Below the pieces are notes generated by a model. The model was not told the DNA's origin. It ran no database searches and saw only the letters and a program-made list of their open reading frames with translations. 64,000 bases of DNA from Gemmatimonadota bacterium (GTDB lineage: Bacteria; Gemmatimonadota; Gemmatimonadetes; Gemmatimonadales; Gemmatimonadaceae): assembly GCA_026387935.1 (NCBI GenBank), contig JAPLKU010000012.1:124001-188000 (forward strand), given 5' to 3'. This document shows positions 1 through 7,757 of the stretch, one piece after another. The position numbers and the translations under genes are program-made. The first letter of the stretch is position 1; every line of letters begins with the position of its first letter.

Positions 1-137
1 TGACGGACGCGCGCCGTGTCGCCGCGCATGGCCGCGTCGGCGACCGGGGAGTCGCCGAAGGCCGGAGCCGCAGCTGCAACGATGATGCCTGCGGCACCCA
101 AGACGGCCGCCGTTCGGAAAAATTCGCGGAATCGCAT
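1..137 (-). CDS. Ankyrin-repeat protein, exported, 5' part only
   Basis: The reading frame starts at an ATG 25 bases after the DUF1552 stop and runs off the window edge. The first 45 codons give a basic N-terminus (MRFREFFRTA), a hydrophobic Ala/Ile/Val stretch ending near APAFG, and then a segment beginning SPVADAAMRGDTARVR. The last part matches the opening helix of an ankyrin repeat (xxLxxAAxxGDxxxVRxLL). The protein is therefore probably an exported ankyrin-repeat protein. It is the third gene of a minus-strand set after the DUF1592 and DUF1552 genes. Only the start is visible, so total length and repeat number are unknown. Confidence 0.7.
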   Translation of the reverse strand, partial: MRFREFFRTAAVLGAAGIIVAAAAPAFGDSPVADAAMRGDTARVR

Positions 138-162
138 TCGATTTCTGGCCGGTCCGGAACGA

Positions 163-1563
163 TCAGTTAGAAACATGGGCGCCAATCGTCAACGGCTCGG
201 TGCTATCACCCAGCTGCTTGATGTCGTTCATGCCGAGCTTATGCATCATCGTGAGCATGGCATTCGCCATCGGCGTGCCGTCAGGTGTGATGATGTGCTG
301 ATTGCCGCCCAGCTGCCCATTCGCATGCCCGAGCACGATCAGCGGGCACCGGCGATGGTTGTGCAGGTTGGAATCGGCCATCGGCGACCCGTAGATGATC
401 ATCGTCTTGTCGAGCATGTTCGAGTCTCCTTCCTGAATGCTCTTCAGCTTGTCCAGGAAGTAGGGCAGCATGCTCACGTGATACTTGTTGATCTTCTGGA
501 AATCCTTGACGTTCGCTTCGCGACCGCCATGGTGCGACGCCGGATGGAACGGCTTGTCCGTGCCGCTCTCCGGATACGTCCGGCTCGAGCCATCACGGCC
601 CATCTTGAACGAGAAGACGCGCGTCGTATCCGCCGCGAATGCCAGCGCCTGGATGTCGAACATCATCTGCACATGCTCGGCGAACGAGTCCGGCACACCA
701 GCCGGTGCGCCCGGCAACTCACGCGGGTCACCGGTCTTGTTGCGCGCTTCCGTCCGCTCGATGCGGCGCTCCACCTCGCGAATATCGGTGAGGTAGCGAT
801 CAAGGCGGGCCTTGTCCTCTGCGCCGAGCGTGCCCTTCATCGTCGTCATTTCGCCAGCAACCCAGTCGAGGATGCTCCGGCGCGTCTGGCGGCGCTGTGC
901 ACGCTCCGCGGACGTCCCACCAACACCAAACAGCTTTTCGAACGCGACACGCGGGTCGCGGATGATCGGCAGCGGTTCTGTCGGCGATGCCCAGCTGATG
1001 GAGTCCGTGTACACGCAGGCGTAGCCGTACGCGCAACCGCCAGCCTGATCCACCGGCTCGATGCACAGCTGCATGGAGGGGATCGGATTGTCTTGTCCAA
1101 AGCGCTGCGCGTAGATCTGGTCCAGCGAAGTGCCGGCCCGGATGTCCGAGCCTTCGGTCTGCCGCGGATGCGATTGCGTCAGGTACACCGCGCTCGAACG
1201 GAAATGGTCGCCGCCGATTTCCTTGGGCGCTGATGGTTCCGCGTTCCGCACGTCAGTGTTGCTGACGATCGTGAGGTAGTCTCGGTATTTGTCGAGCGAC
1301 GTCATGGCGGTGGGCGCGAGATCGAACTTCGATCCTGCCGCCGCCGGCGACCAGAGGTTCATCTTGGCGCCGAGTTCGTTGCACCCGGCGGCGCCGTGCA
1401 CCATTTCAATCGCGACTAGGCGTGTGCGATCGTTCGCCTTCATCGCGGCGAGTCCGCGGAGTCCGCTGGGCACCATGGCATCGAGGAAGGGCATCGCCAC
1501 CGTAACGCCCATACCCTGGACGAAGGTGCGACGGGGGATCGACTTGCCGGTCAGATATTGCAT
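163..1563 (-). CDS. DUF1552 domain-containing exported protein
   Basis: 466 aa. The N-terminus carries a twin-arginine-like signal (SIPRRTFVQGMGVTVAMPFL), so export of a folded protein through Tat is likely. The rest is one DUF1552 domain: conserved-looking motifs include GDHFRSSAVYLT, SLDQIYAQRFG, and a C-terminal MIIYGSPMADSNLHNHRRCP block. Its general organisation resembles the alkaline-phosphatase-like DUF1501 proteins of planctomycetes, but no catalytic role is established. The start has a good GAGGAG ribosome site upstream. It lies 57 bases after the DUF1592/cytochrome gene, its usual partner in Planctomycetes, Acidobacteria and Gemmatimonadota, and is probably co-transcribed with it. 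Confidence 0.88.
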   Translation of the reverse strand: MQYLTGKSIPRRTFVQGMGVTVAMPFLDAMVPSGLRGLAAMKANDRTRLVAIEMVHGAAGCNELGAKMNLWSPAAAGSKFDLAPTAMTSLDKYRDYLTIVSNTDVRNAEPSAPKEIGGDHFRSSAVYLTQSHPRQTEGSDIRAGTSLDQIYAQRFGQDNPIPSMQLCIEPVDQAGGCAYGYACVYTDSISWASPTEPLPIIRDPRVAFEKLFGVGGTSAERAQRRQTRRSILDWVAGEMTTMKGTLGAEDKARLDRYLTDIREVERRIERTEARNKTGDPRELPGAPAGVPDSFAEHVQMMFDIQALAFAADTTRVFSFKMGRDGSSRTYPESGTDKPFHPASHHGGREANVKDFQKINKYHVSMLPYFLDKLKSIQEGDSNMLDKTMIIYGSPMADSNLHNHRRCPLIVLGHANGQLGGNQHIITPDGTPMANAMLTMMHKLGMNDIKQLGDSTEPLTIGAHVSN

Positions 1564-1620
1564 CGTGTTGCTCTCCTCGCGCCCAAAGGCGACGGGGTGG
1601 TTAAAAAGCCGGGTGCTGCG

Positions 1621-4077
1621 CTAGTACTGGGAACCGCTGGTGCTGCCGTCCATCGGAACGCGCTTTGACAAGAACGCATCGCTCTTCACGATGCCGTACA
1701 CAAAGTCCGTGAACTTGTAGCCGCTTGGGGCCGCGTCGCGCACGATGCGGCGAATCGCCGGCCCGTCGTAGGACTCCACGCGGCGGCCGAGTGCGTACGC
1801 CATCAGGTTTTCTGTCAGGGTGCGGAGCAGAGGCGTGGGGCGATTGAGCAGCGCCTTTTGCAACTCCGCCGGGCTCGAGACCGGCGAGCCGTCGTAGTAT
1901 GTGCCGTGCGTATCGAGATCCACATTGTTCTCACGAATACGCCACTGGCCCGTTACGTCGAAGTTGTCGAGGGCGAGGCCGATAGGATCCATGAACATGT
2001 GGCACGACCGGCACGCGGGATTGGCGCGGTGGATTTCCATCCGTTCGCGAGTCGTGAGCAGGCGACCGTCCTTGTTGCCCTTGGTATCCTCGAGATCAGG
2101 AACGTTCGGTGGCGGCGGCGGTGGCGGCGATCCAATGAGGACCTCCATCACCCATTTGCCGCGAAGCACCGGCGACGTCCGATTCGCATGCGACGTCAGC
2201 GTCAGGACGCTTGCATGGCCGAGAAGTCCCGACCGGCGGTTGTCGGGGTAGGCGACGCGCCGGAAGTGCGACCCGGTGACGCCAGTAAACCCATAGTGCT
2301 TCGCGAGTTCTTCGTTCACGAACGTGTAGTTCGCGCGGTACAGGTCGAGCGCGCTGCGGTTCTCGTGAACGATGCTGTAAAAAAACAGTTCCGTTTCGCG
2401 GCGCATGGCATCGGCCAGCTGCTCGTGGAAGTCCGGGAACTGGTTGGCGTCGGGATGGACTTTGTCGATGTCCTGCAGGCGCAACCACTGCGCGGCGAAC
2501 CGCGTGGCCAGTGCCTCGGAACGCGGATCGGCGAGCATCCGCTGCGCCTGGGCCTTGATGGTGGCCGGGTTCGAGAGGCTACCGGTGCGCGCCACCGCCA
2601 TCAACTGCGCGTCGGGAGGCGTACCCCAGAGAAAGAACGAGAGGCGCGAGGCGATGTCAATGTCGGCGATCGCGACCTTCTGCCCAGCCTTCGCGCCGAC
2701 CGGAACTTCTTCCGTCCGGAACATGAAGTGCGGGCTCGCAAGCAGCGCTTCGAGCGCGGTGCGCACGCCAATCTCGAATCCGCCGTCCTTGGCGCCCTGG
2801 TCGTAGAAGCCCAGCATCGGCTGAAGGTCGCGGCCCGTGAGGGGCCGGCGATACGCCACCTTGCCGAGCGCATTGATGATCTTCTCGGCGCAGGGCCGCT
2901 GTTCCGCCTTTGACATGGGGCGGCAAATGAAAATCCGCTTTCGACTCGGCGTATCCGACACGCCCGTTGGGTTGAATGGGCCAGTGACGGTGAGGTCGCG
3001 CAGGTGTGCGAACACGGTCACACCATTCTGCGATCCGATCTGCGTGTCGGCGAGACTGTGCCCCAGCGGAGCGACGAGGTCGTTGAACGGGCCATCAATC
3101 GTCTGCAGGAATGCGGCAGTGATACGCTGCGGGCCCGCGCGCACCGGAATGGCGACCGTCTTCAAGTCCATGCCGTTGGCATCGGCCTGCGACATGCCGC
3201 GGTCCACATCAATCACGGCAACACGCTCGCCATTCACGGAGACTTCAATCTTCTCGTCGAACGGCGCCGTAGAGGCAAAGAGCTGGCCCGTCGGAATCGC
3301 GTGCAACGCCACGGTGAACACGTATTCGCCGTCGGCAGGGAAGTTGTGCACCACGGATACGCCGCCGCGCGTGCCGAGCGGCGCGCCGTCCATACGCTCC
3401 CACTGCGACGCGAGGCGCGGGACGTTGTACGTGATGGACACCTTGCTCGCATGCGCATCACCGACGGCAAGTCGGCTGATTTCACTCGCGGCATCGAGGT
3501 ACGCGTCCAGCGTGGTGGCCGACGGGAGCTGCACATCGGCGACGTTGTCGAAATTTGCGCTCTTCGTATCGAGCGGGAGCCACTTGCCGGGATCCACGTC
3601 GAGGTCGAGGATCTCTTTGATGGATCGCTGGTATTCGACGCGGTTCAGGCGCTGAAAAGTCCGGCTGCCGGGATCGGGGCGGACGGCCGCCGCAGCGTCG
3701 AGGGTTCGCTCGAGCGCAGTGGCCAAGGCCATAAGCGTGTCTTCAGCCGGGCGTTTCTGGCCCGGGGGCGGCATCATGCCGGCCTGGAGCTTGCGAATGA
3801 TTTTTTCGGAAACGTCGGCATTCTGCGCGGCCTTGGCGACGTCGTACGTCTCGAGCGAGAGTTCGCCCATCCGCCGTTTGTCGCTGTGACAGGTGCCGCA
3901 CGACTTGCGAACAAGCACCGTGAGCTCGGGCGCACTGACCGTGAGCGCCGGCTTCTTGCCTTCATGCCGGATGCCCGGTGAGCGTGGCCGAGGCGCGGGA
4001 ATGCCGCCGTCGCCCGCTGCCGACCCGGCGAGGGTGAGGATGCCGCCAGAAGCCAACAGCGCGACGAAAAGCTTCAT
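1621..4077 (-). CDS. Exported c-type cytochrome / DUF1592 multidomain protein
   Basis: 818 aa from the ATG (MKLFVALLAS), which begins a clear Sec signal peptide; a TTG two codons upstream is possible but less likely. CGTCH at residues 60-64 is a covalent haem c site. The remainder matches the planctomycete-type DUF1587, DUF1595, DUF1592, DUF1588 and DUF1585 order: RTFQRLNRVEYQRSI near residue 140, RLSFFLWGTPPD mid-protein, CRSCHMFMDPIGLALDNFD and LTENLMAYALGRRVE near the end. The second CxxCH (CRSCH) belongs to the DUF1588 region and may also bind haem. The protein is predicted periplasmic and redox-active; its substrate is unknown. It is first in the minus-strand set with DUF1552 and the ankyrin protein. 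Confidence 0.9.
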   Translation of the reverse strand: MKLFVALLASGGILTLAGSAAGDGGIPAPRPRSPGIRHEGKKPALTVSAPELTVLVRKSCGTCHSDKRRMGELSLETYDVAKAAQNADVSEKIIRKLQAGMMPPPGQKRPAEDTLMALATALERTLDAAAAVRPDPGSRTFQRLNRVEYQRSIKEILDLDVDPGKWLPLDTKSANFDNVADVQLPSATTLDAYLDAASEISRLAVGDAHASKVSITYNVPRLASQWERMDGAPLGTRGGVSVVHNFPADGEYVFTVALHAIPTGQLFASTAPFDEKIEVSVNGERVAVIDVDRGMSQADANGMDLKTVAIPVRAGPQRITAAFLQTIDGPFNDLVAPLGHSLADTQIGSQNGVTVFAHLRDLTVTGPFNPTGVSDTPSRKRIFICRPMSKAEQRPCAEKIINALGKVAYRRPLTGRDLQPMLGFYDQGAKDGGFEIGVRTALEALLASPHFMFRTEEVPVGAKAGQKVAIADIDIASRLSFFLWGTPPDAQLMAVARTGSLSNPATIKAQAQRMLADPRSEALATRFAAQWLRLQDIDKVHPDANQFPDFHEQLADAMRRETELFFYSIVHENRSALDLYRANYTFVNEELAKHYGFTGVTGSHFRRVAYPDNRRSGLLGHASVLTLTSHANRTSPVLRGKWVMEVLIGSPPPPPPPNVPDLEDTKGNKDGRLLTTRERMEIHRANPACRSCHMFMDPIGLALDNFDVTGQWRIRENNVDLDTHGTYYDGSPVSSPAELQKALLNRPTPLLRTLTENLMAYALGRRVESYDGPAIRRIVRDAAPSGYKFTDFVYGIVKSDAFLSKRVPMDGSTSGSQY

Positions 4078-4160
4078 GCCCAATACTCCGAGTGAAATCG
4101 CACGGCGGTCAGCCCACGAGATGGCAGGCTGCCCCTATAGTTGTCAGTCAGAAAAGGCTT

Positions 4161-4217
4161 CGGCAAGGGGCTGCCCATCAACGAACCCTTGCCGGCCCCG
4201 TATGAGTACGCGATACT
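4161..4217 (+). promoter_or_regulatory. Inverted repeat overlapping a candidate sigma70 promoter
   Basis: CGGCAAGGG and CCCTTGCCG form a perfect 9-bp inverted repeat with a 16-base spacer (4161-4169 and 4186-4194) in the gap between the divergent DUF1592 and aldolase genes. The right arm contains TTGCCG (4189-4194). Exactly 17 bases later is GATACT (4212-4217), giving a 4/6 and 4/6 match to -35 and -10. A repressor or activator bound to the repeat would cover the -35 box of the aldolase promoter. The repeat is directly visible; the promoter and operator roles are inferred. Confidence 0.4.
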
Positions 4218-4250
4218 CGCGTTAGTCATTTACGATTTCAGGGCTCTCGG

Positions 4251-4271
4251 GTTGTGTTGTAGTTGTGTTGT
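4251..4271 (+). repeat. Tandem GTTGTGTTGT direct repeat, 11-bp period
   Basis: Two perfect copies of GTTGTGTTGT separated by one base lie about 60 bases before the aldolase start. They would be in the 5' untranslated region if the upstream candidate promoter is used. An 11-bp period is one helical turn, so this could be a protein site or an RNA element. It could also be a chance low-complexity tract. Confidence 0.45.
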
Positions 4272-4331
4272 TTTCGGCCGAATCATGGCCGGCATTTTCT
4301 CCCACTTTCGACTGAACCAGGGGATTTTCTC

Positions 4332-5348
4332 GTGCGAACACGTATGCTCGCGGTCGTTTCCGCGCTGACCTTTGTCGTTGCGGCTGAGCCGGCTCAGGCC
4401 CAGCATCTCAACCCGCTCGTGGACCTTCTTGCCGCCAAGAAGCCGGTGTTCGGCCTCTACGCTCCGGCGAATCCGCGCGGTCGTGGCGGTCGCGGTGGCC
4501 CGCCGGGTGCGCCTGGGGCTCCGGCTGCCGCGCCGGCTCCGCCGCCGGGCCCGGTGAAGACGCCCGCCGAACTCGCGAAGGACGCCATGATGCAGTCGCC
4601 GAACGACTACATCTTCGACGGCTCGATGGAAGGATTCGAGACCTTTGATCGTGCCTACGAGACGTTTGGTGCGTTCGCGAACGGCTACGCCGCGGCCGGC
4701 ACTCCTGCTGAGCGTTGGAAGCATCCGCTGGTCGTGAAGATGCACGAGATCGCGCCGAATCAGGAGAAGGCCCTCGTCAATATCGGTCGTCAACTGAACC
4801 TCGGCGTCTCGACCGTGGTCTTCGTCGGCGTGGAGAGCCCGGAAGAAGTGAAGGCTGGCCTGACGGCAATGCGCTTCAAGTCGAACGGTGGCACGCGTGC
4901 TGAAGACGTCGGCGGTGCGCCGGCATTCTGGGGCCTCTCTGAAAAGGACTACAAGGCCAAGGCCGATGTCTGGCCGCTGAACCCGAAAGGCGAAGTGCTC
5001 AACTGGACGATCGTTGAGAGCAAGCCCGGCCTCGCAAAAATTCGTGAGATCGCCGCCGTGAAGGGCATTGGCGTGCTTTTCCCTGGCGCCGGCACGCTCG
5101 GCGGCGTGTTCTCGCGCATCGACTCGACAGTGACGCCGCCGCGCCGCATTCGCGACGACGTCGCATGGGAGGCCGCGATCCAGCAGGTGCTCGCTGCGTG
5201 CAAGGAGTTCAAGGTGCCGTGCGGCTTTCCGGCCAACACGCCTGACGTGATGGAAATGCGATACAAGCAGGGCTTCAGCGTCTTCGTGATCGGTTGGGGC
5301 GAAAATGGATTCAAGACGGTCGAAGCCGGCGTGGCGCTTCGGAAGTAG
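4332..5348 (+). CDS. Exported HpcH/HpaI aldolase/citrate-lyase-family protein
   Basis: 338 aa from a GTG (MRTRMLAVVSALT); an ATG four codons on is also possible. Residues 1-24 are a Sec signal peptide ending AEPAQA. A Gly/Pro/Ala-rich linker (about residues 45-75) follows, then a TIM-barrel-like domain. Segments such as FDGSMEGFETFDRAYE, VFVGVESPEEVKAGL, IGVLFPGAGTLGG and FVIGWGENGFKTVEAGVAL resemble the HpcH/HpaI family, in which cytoplasmic class II aldolases cleave hydroxy-oxo-acids. Export and the low-complexity linker are unusual for this fold. I cannot confirm the metal-binding Glu/Asp pair, so aldolase activity is uncertain. The SnoaL-like gene follows after 3 bases. Confidence 0.7.
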   Translation: MRTRMLAVVSALTFVVAAEPAQAQHLNPLVDLLAAKKPVFGLYAPANPRGRGGRGGPPGAPGAPAAAPAPPPGPVKTPAELAKDAMMQSPNDYIFDGSMEGFETFDRAYETFGAFANGYAAAGTPAERWKHPLVVKMHEIAPNQEKALVNIGRQLNLGVSTVVFVGVESPEEVKAGLTAMRFKSNGGTRAEDVGGAPAFWGLSEKDYKAKADVWPLNPKGEVLNWTIVESKPGLAKIREIAAVKGIGVLFPGAGTLGGVFSRIDSTVTPPRRIRDDVAWEAAIQQVLAACKEFKVPCGFPANTPDVMEMRYKQGFSVFVIGWGENGFKTVEAGVALRK

Positions 5349-5351
5349 CCG

Positions 5352-5846
5352 GTGACACGATGCTTGCTGATTGGGCCGGCGCTGCTGAGCATACTCTCGG
5401 CGGCGCCGGCCCTTTCGCAGGCACCAACGGGAAGCGCGGAGCAGGCGATTCGCGCGCGACGGGAGTCGTCGAATCAGGCGATCGCGAAACACGACACCGC
5501 AGGAATCGGTAAAATTCTTGCTCCGGACGTTGTCGTGGTTTCGTCACGGTCCGACAAGACGTCAGGTCGCGACGCCAATGTGACGGCGTTCGTCGGACAG
5601 TTTCGCACGCGACCTGGCGTCGTCTACCGCCGCACGCCTGAGGTGGTCACCGTGTTCGCACCCTGGGCGATGGCGAGTGAGCGCGGTCACTGGGACGGAT
5701 CGTGGACCGACACCGACGGAAAAATCTCTATAGGCGGGAGCTACTTCGCCAAATGGCGACTCATCGGCGGCACGTGGTTCGTCGAGATCGAGACCTACGT
5801 TCCCGAGCGGTGCACCGGCGGCAAAGTGTGCACCACCGCGCCGTAG
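5352..5846 (+). CDS. Exported SnoaL/NTF2-like (DUF4440-type) protein
   Basis: 164 aa from a GTG start just 3 bases after the aldolase stop, so the two are co-transcribed. A signal peptide (MTRCLLIGPALLSILSAAPALSQA) precedes a small alpha+beta domain. The pattern of a helix with ANQAI/HDTAGIGKILAPDVVVVS and a C-terminal strand KWRLIGGTWFVEIETYVP fits DUF4440/SnoaL-like NTF2 folds. Such folds act as small-molecule binding proteins or enzymes. A ligand or reaction cannot be named from sequence. Two Cys near the C-terminus (CTGGKVC) could form a disulfide after export. Confidence 0.75.
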   Translation: MTRCLLIGPALLSILSAAPALSQAPTGSAEQAIRARRESSNQAIAKHDTAGIGKILAPDVVVVSSRSDKTSGRDANVTAFVGQFRTRPGVVYRRTPEVVTVFAPWAMASERGHWDGSWTDTDGKISIGGSYFAKWRLIGGTWFVEIETYVPERCTGGKVCTTAP

Positions 5847-5855
5847 CGCGGCGGG

Positions 5856-6755
5856 CTACGGCTTTCCGACGACAGGCAGTTCGCTCTTCCGGCTCCACTC
5901 CTCGAACGAGCCATCGTATACCGCTGTTTCGTAACCGAGGATTCGCGACGCGACGTAGAGCGCCGATGCCTGCATCCCGATGTGGCAGTAGGTGACGACC
6001 TTGTTGCCTTTTTTCACGCCCGCCTGATCGAAGAGCCGCTGGAGTTTGGCCTTGTCGCGGAAGATCGAGACTTCACCCGTCAGCCACGCGAACGGCACGT
6101 TGTTCGCACCCGGAATGTGCCCAGCGCGAGGTTGACCGCCCGACGATTCGCCCAGGTAGAACTCTGGTAAACGGGCGTCGAGAATCGAGACGCCGGCCGT
6201 CGAAGCGTTCGCATTCACAAATGCCGCGTCGGCGAGTTTCGATGCGACCGGGTGCACGGTGACATTTCCGCGCGTGACGGCCTTCGATTCCGTCCGCTCG
6301 GTGGGCCGCCCAGCCTCGCGCCATGCGTCAATGCCACCGTCGAGCAGTGAGACGCGTCCGGCCAGGCCCATGTATTCGAGGGTGTAGAATAGCCGGCCTG
6401 ATGTTTGAATCGGCCCGCCCGAAATCACGATGTGGGTTTCGTCGTTGATGCCAAGCGTCTTGAGCGCGGAGTCGAGCTGCTCAGGAGATGGCAGTTGCGT
6501 CGACAACCCCTGGGGGATCGAGACGGTGTAGGTCGTCCACGGGAGCCACCGCGAGCCGGGCACATGGCCCGCATCGTAGTCCGAGCGCTGCTGCGCCGAG
6601 TGAATAACGACGACCTTCGGGTCCTTCAAGTTCTTGGCCAGCCAATCGGCGGATACGAGAACGGGTGCGTTCTGTGCCGCCGTACGGTGCGGAGTGAGCA
6701 CGAAGGCGACGATGAGCGCGAGGGCCACCCGGATCTTCTGATCGGCGAAACGCAT
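5856..6755 (-). CDS. Exported thiosulfate/3-mercaptopyruvate sulfurtransferase
   Basis: 299 aa with an N-terminal signal peptide (VALALIVAFVLTPHRTAA) and two tandem rhodanese domains. The inactive N-terminal domain includes VVVIHSAQQRSDYDAGHVPGS. The C-terminal domain has EFYLGESSGGQPRAGHIPGA and the active-site loop YCHIGMQAS with the persulfide-forming Cys. The enzyme moves sulfane sulfur from thiosulfate or 3-mercaptopyruvate to thiophilic acceptors, here most likely in the periplasm. An AAGGAG ribosome site precedes the ATG. It converges tail-to-tail with the SnoaL-like gene and is divergent from the HisA-like gene. Confidence 0.9.
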   Translation of the reverse strand: MRFADQKIRVALALIVAFVLTPHRTAAQNAPVLVSADWLAKNLKDPKVVVIHSAQQRSDYDAGHVPGSRWLPWTTYTVSIPQGLSTQLPSPEQLDSALKTLGINDETHIVISGGPIQTSGRLFYTLEYMGLAGRVSLLDGGIDAWREAGRPTERTESKAVTRGNVTVHPVASKLADAAFVNANASTAGVSILDARLPEFYLGESSGGQPRAGHIPGANNVPFAWLTGEVSIFRDKAKLQRLFDQAGVKKGNKVVTYCHIGMQASALYVASRILGYETAVYDGSFEEWSRKSELPVVGKP

Positions 6756-6815
6756 TGGTTCAGCTCCTTGGGGTACGCATCAACGGTAACGCATCGGCGA
6801 ACCAAGCGTGAATCG

Positions 6816-6835
6816 TGCGGTGCGGTGCGGTGCGG
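6816..6835. repeat. (TGCGG)x4 simple repeat
   Basis: Four exact copies of a 5-bp unit sit between the divergent sulfurtransferase and hisA-like genes. They are followed at once by a GGCGCC-rich palindromic stretch (CAGGCGCCTG). Copy-number slippage here could alter promoter spacing, but no promoter can be assigned with confidence. Confidence 0.6.
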
Positions 6836-6879
6836 CGCCAGGCGCCTGTTAGTATCACCTCGAAGTACTATTCCATCAC

Positions 6880-7593
6880 ATGCTTGCGATTCCGGCGATC
6901 GTTCTTCGCGAGGGCCATGTGGTCCAGTTGGTCGGCGGCCTGCTCGACGCGGCTCAAGTTCGACTCGACGATCCGCAGCGCGTCGCGCGCGATTGGACCG
7001 CGCAGGGTTTCACACGCCTCCACGTCGTTGACCTCGACGCCGACACCGGCGCGGGGTCCAATCGCGAAGTGGTCAACACGCTGCTCGGTGATCTCGCCAT
7101 TCCAGTCCAGGCGGGCGGTGGCGTGCGTACGGACGCCGACGTTGCCACGCTTTTTGCGGCTGGCGCGGACCGCGTCGTGCTCGGCAGTCGGGCCATCGAT
7201 GATTCGGCGTGGCTCGCGCGCGTAGCATTTGCGAATCCTGACCGCGTCATTGTCGCTGCGGATGTCCGCGGGCGGCAGGTTGTGACGCGTGGGTGGAGCG
7301 CGACGACCGTTCGCGAAGTCACCGAGCTGGTCGCGGAGTGGGAAGGACTACCACTCGCTGCCGTACTCGTGACGGCGGTGCAGCTACAGGGCCGGATGCG
7401 CGGCGCCGACCTTCCCCTCATGCAGGCCGTTGTGCGGACGTCGCCATTTCCGGTCATCGCGGCCGGCGGAGTCAGTTCGCTCTCCGACATGTATGCGCTG
7501 GCCGAGTGTGGCGTTTCAGCTGTTGTCATCGGCACCGCGCTCTACACAGGCGCGATCGCCGCCGCCGCGCTCGCCGAGGAGTTTGCACAATGA
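6880..7593 (+). CDS. hisA: HisA-like (phosphoribosylaminomethylidene-amino) imidazolecarboxamide isomerase, catalytic residues altered
   Basis: 237 aa, the usual length for HisA, with a complete (beta-alpha)8 barrel pattern. Visible family features include IPAI at residues 4-7, LHVVDLDADTG, the phosphate loop QAGGGVR, GSRAIDD, ADVRG with Asp128 (the general-acid position) and AAGGVSS before IGTALY. HisA isomerises ProFAR to PRFAR in histidine synthesis. However, the general base Asp8 is Val8 (IPAIVL instead of IPAIDL). The conserved DG of the TDIxxDGT motif is QG (Gln170 in VTAVQLQG). No other his gene is adjacent. It may be a HisA with an altered mechanism or a relative with another function. 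The symbol is by homology only. Confidence 0.75.
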   Translation: MLAIPAIVLREGHVVQLVGGLLDAAQVRLDDPQRVARDWTAQGFTRLHVVDLDADTGAGSNREVVNTLLGDLAIPVQAGGGVRTDADVATLFAAGADRVVLGSRAIDDSAWLARVAFANPDRVIVAADVRGRQVVTRGWSATTVREVTELVAEWEGLPLAAVLVTAVQLQGRMRGADLPLMQAVVRTSPFPVIAAGGVSSLSDMYALAECGVSAVVIGTALYTGAIAAAALAEEFAQ

Positions 7594-7757
7594 ACCCGCT
7601 GGGTCGGCGCGAAGCGAAGCCGAAGTAACCGGCGTCGCAGCCGTTCCAGCCACCCCGACAGGCTCCCCGCAGGCACTCCGACACATCGCGTGCCGTTCTG
7701 GCGTAGGATTGGGGGTCCCAAAGTTGCTCTTGGTTCGCTCAACCCTCGCTACCCAAC

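Noticed and set aside
16-1233. Long plus-strand open frame (405 aa) opposite DUF1552
   Set aside because: It is the antisense of a well supported DUF1552 gene in a GC-rich genome, has Arg/His-rich shadow composition and no family features.
1858-2913. 351-aa plus-strand frame inside DUF1592
   Set aside because: Antisense shadow of a gene with clear domain motifs; no independent start or ribosome site.
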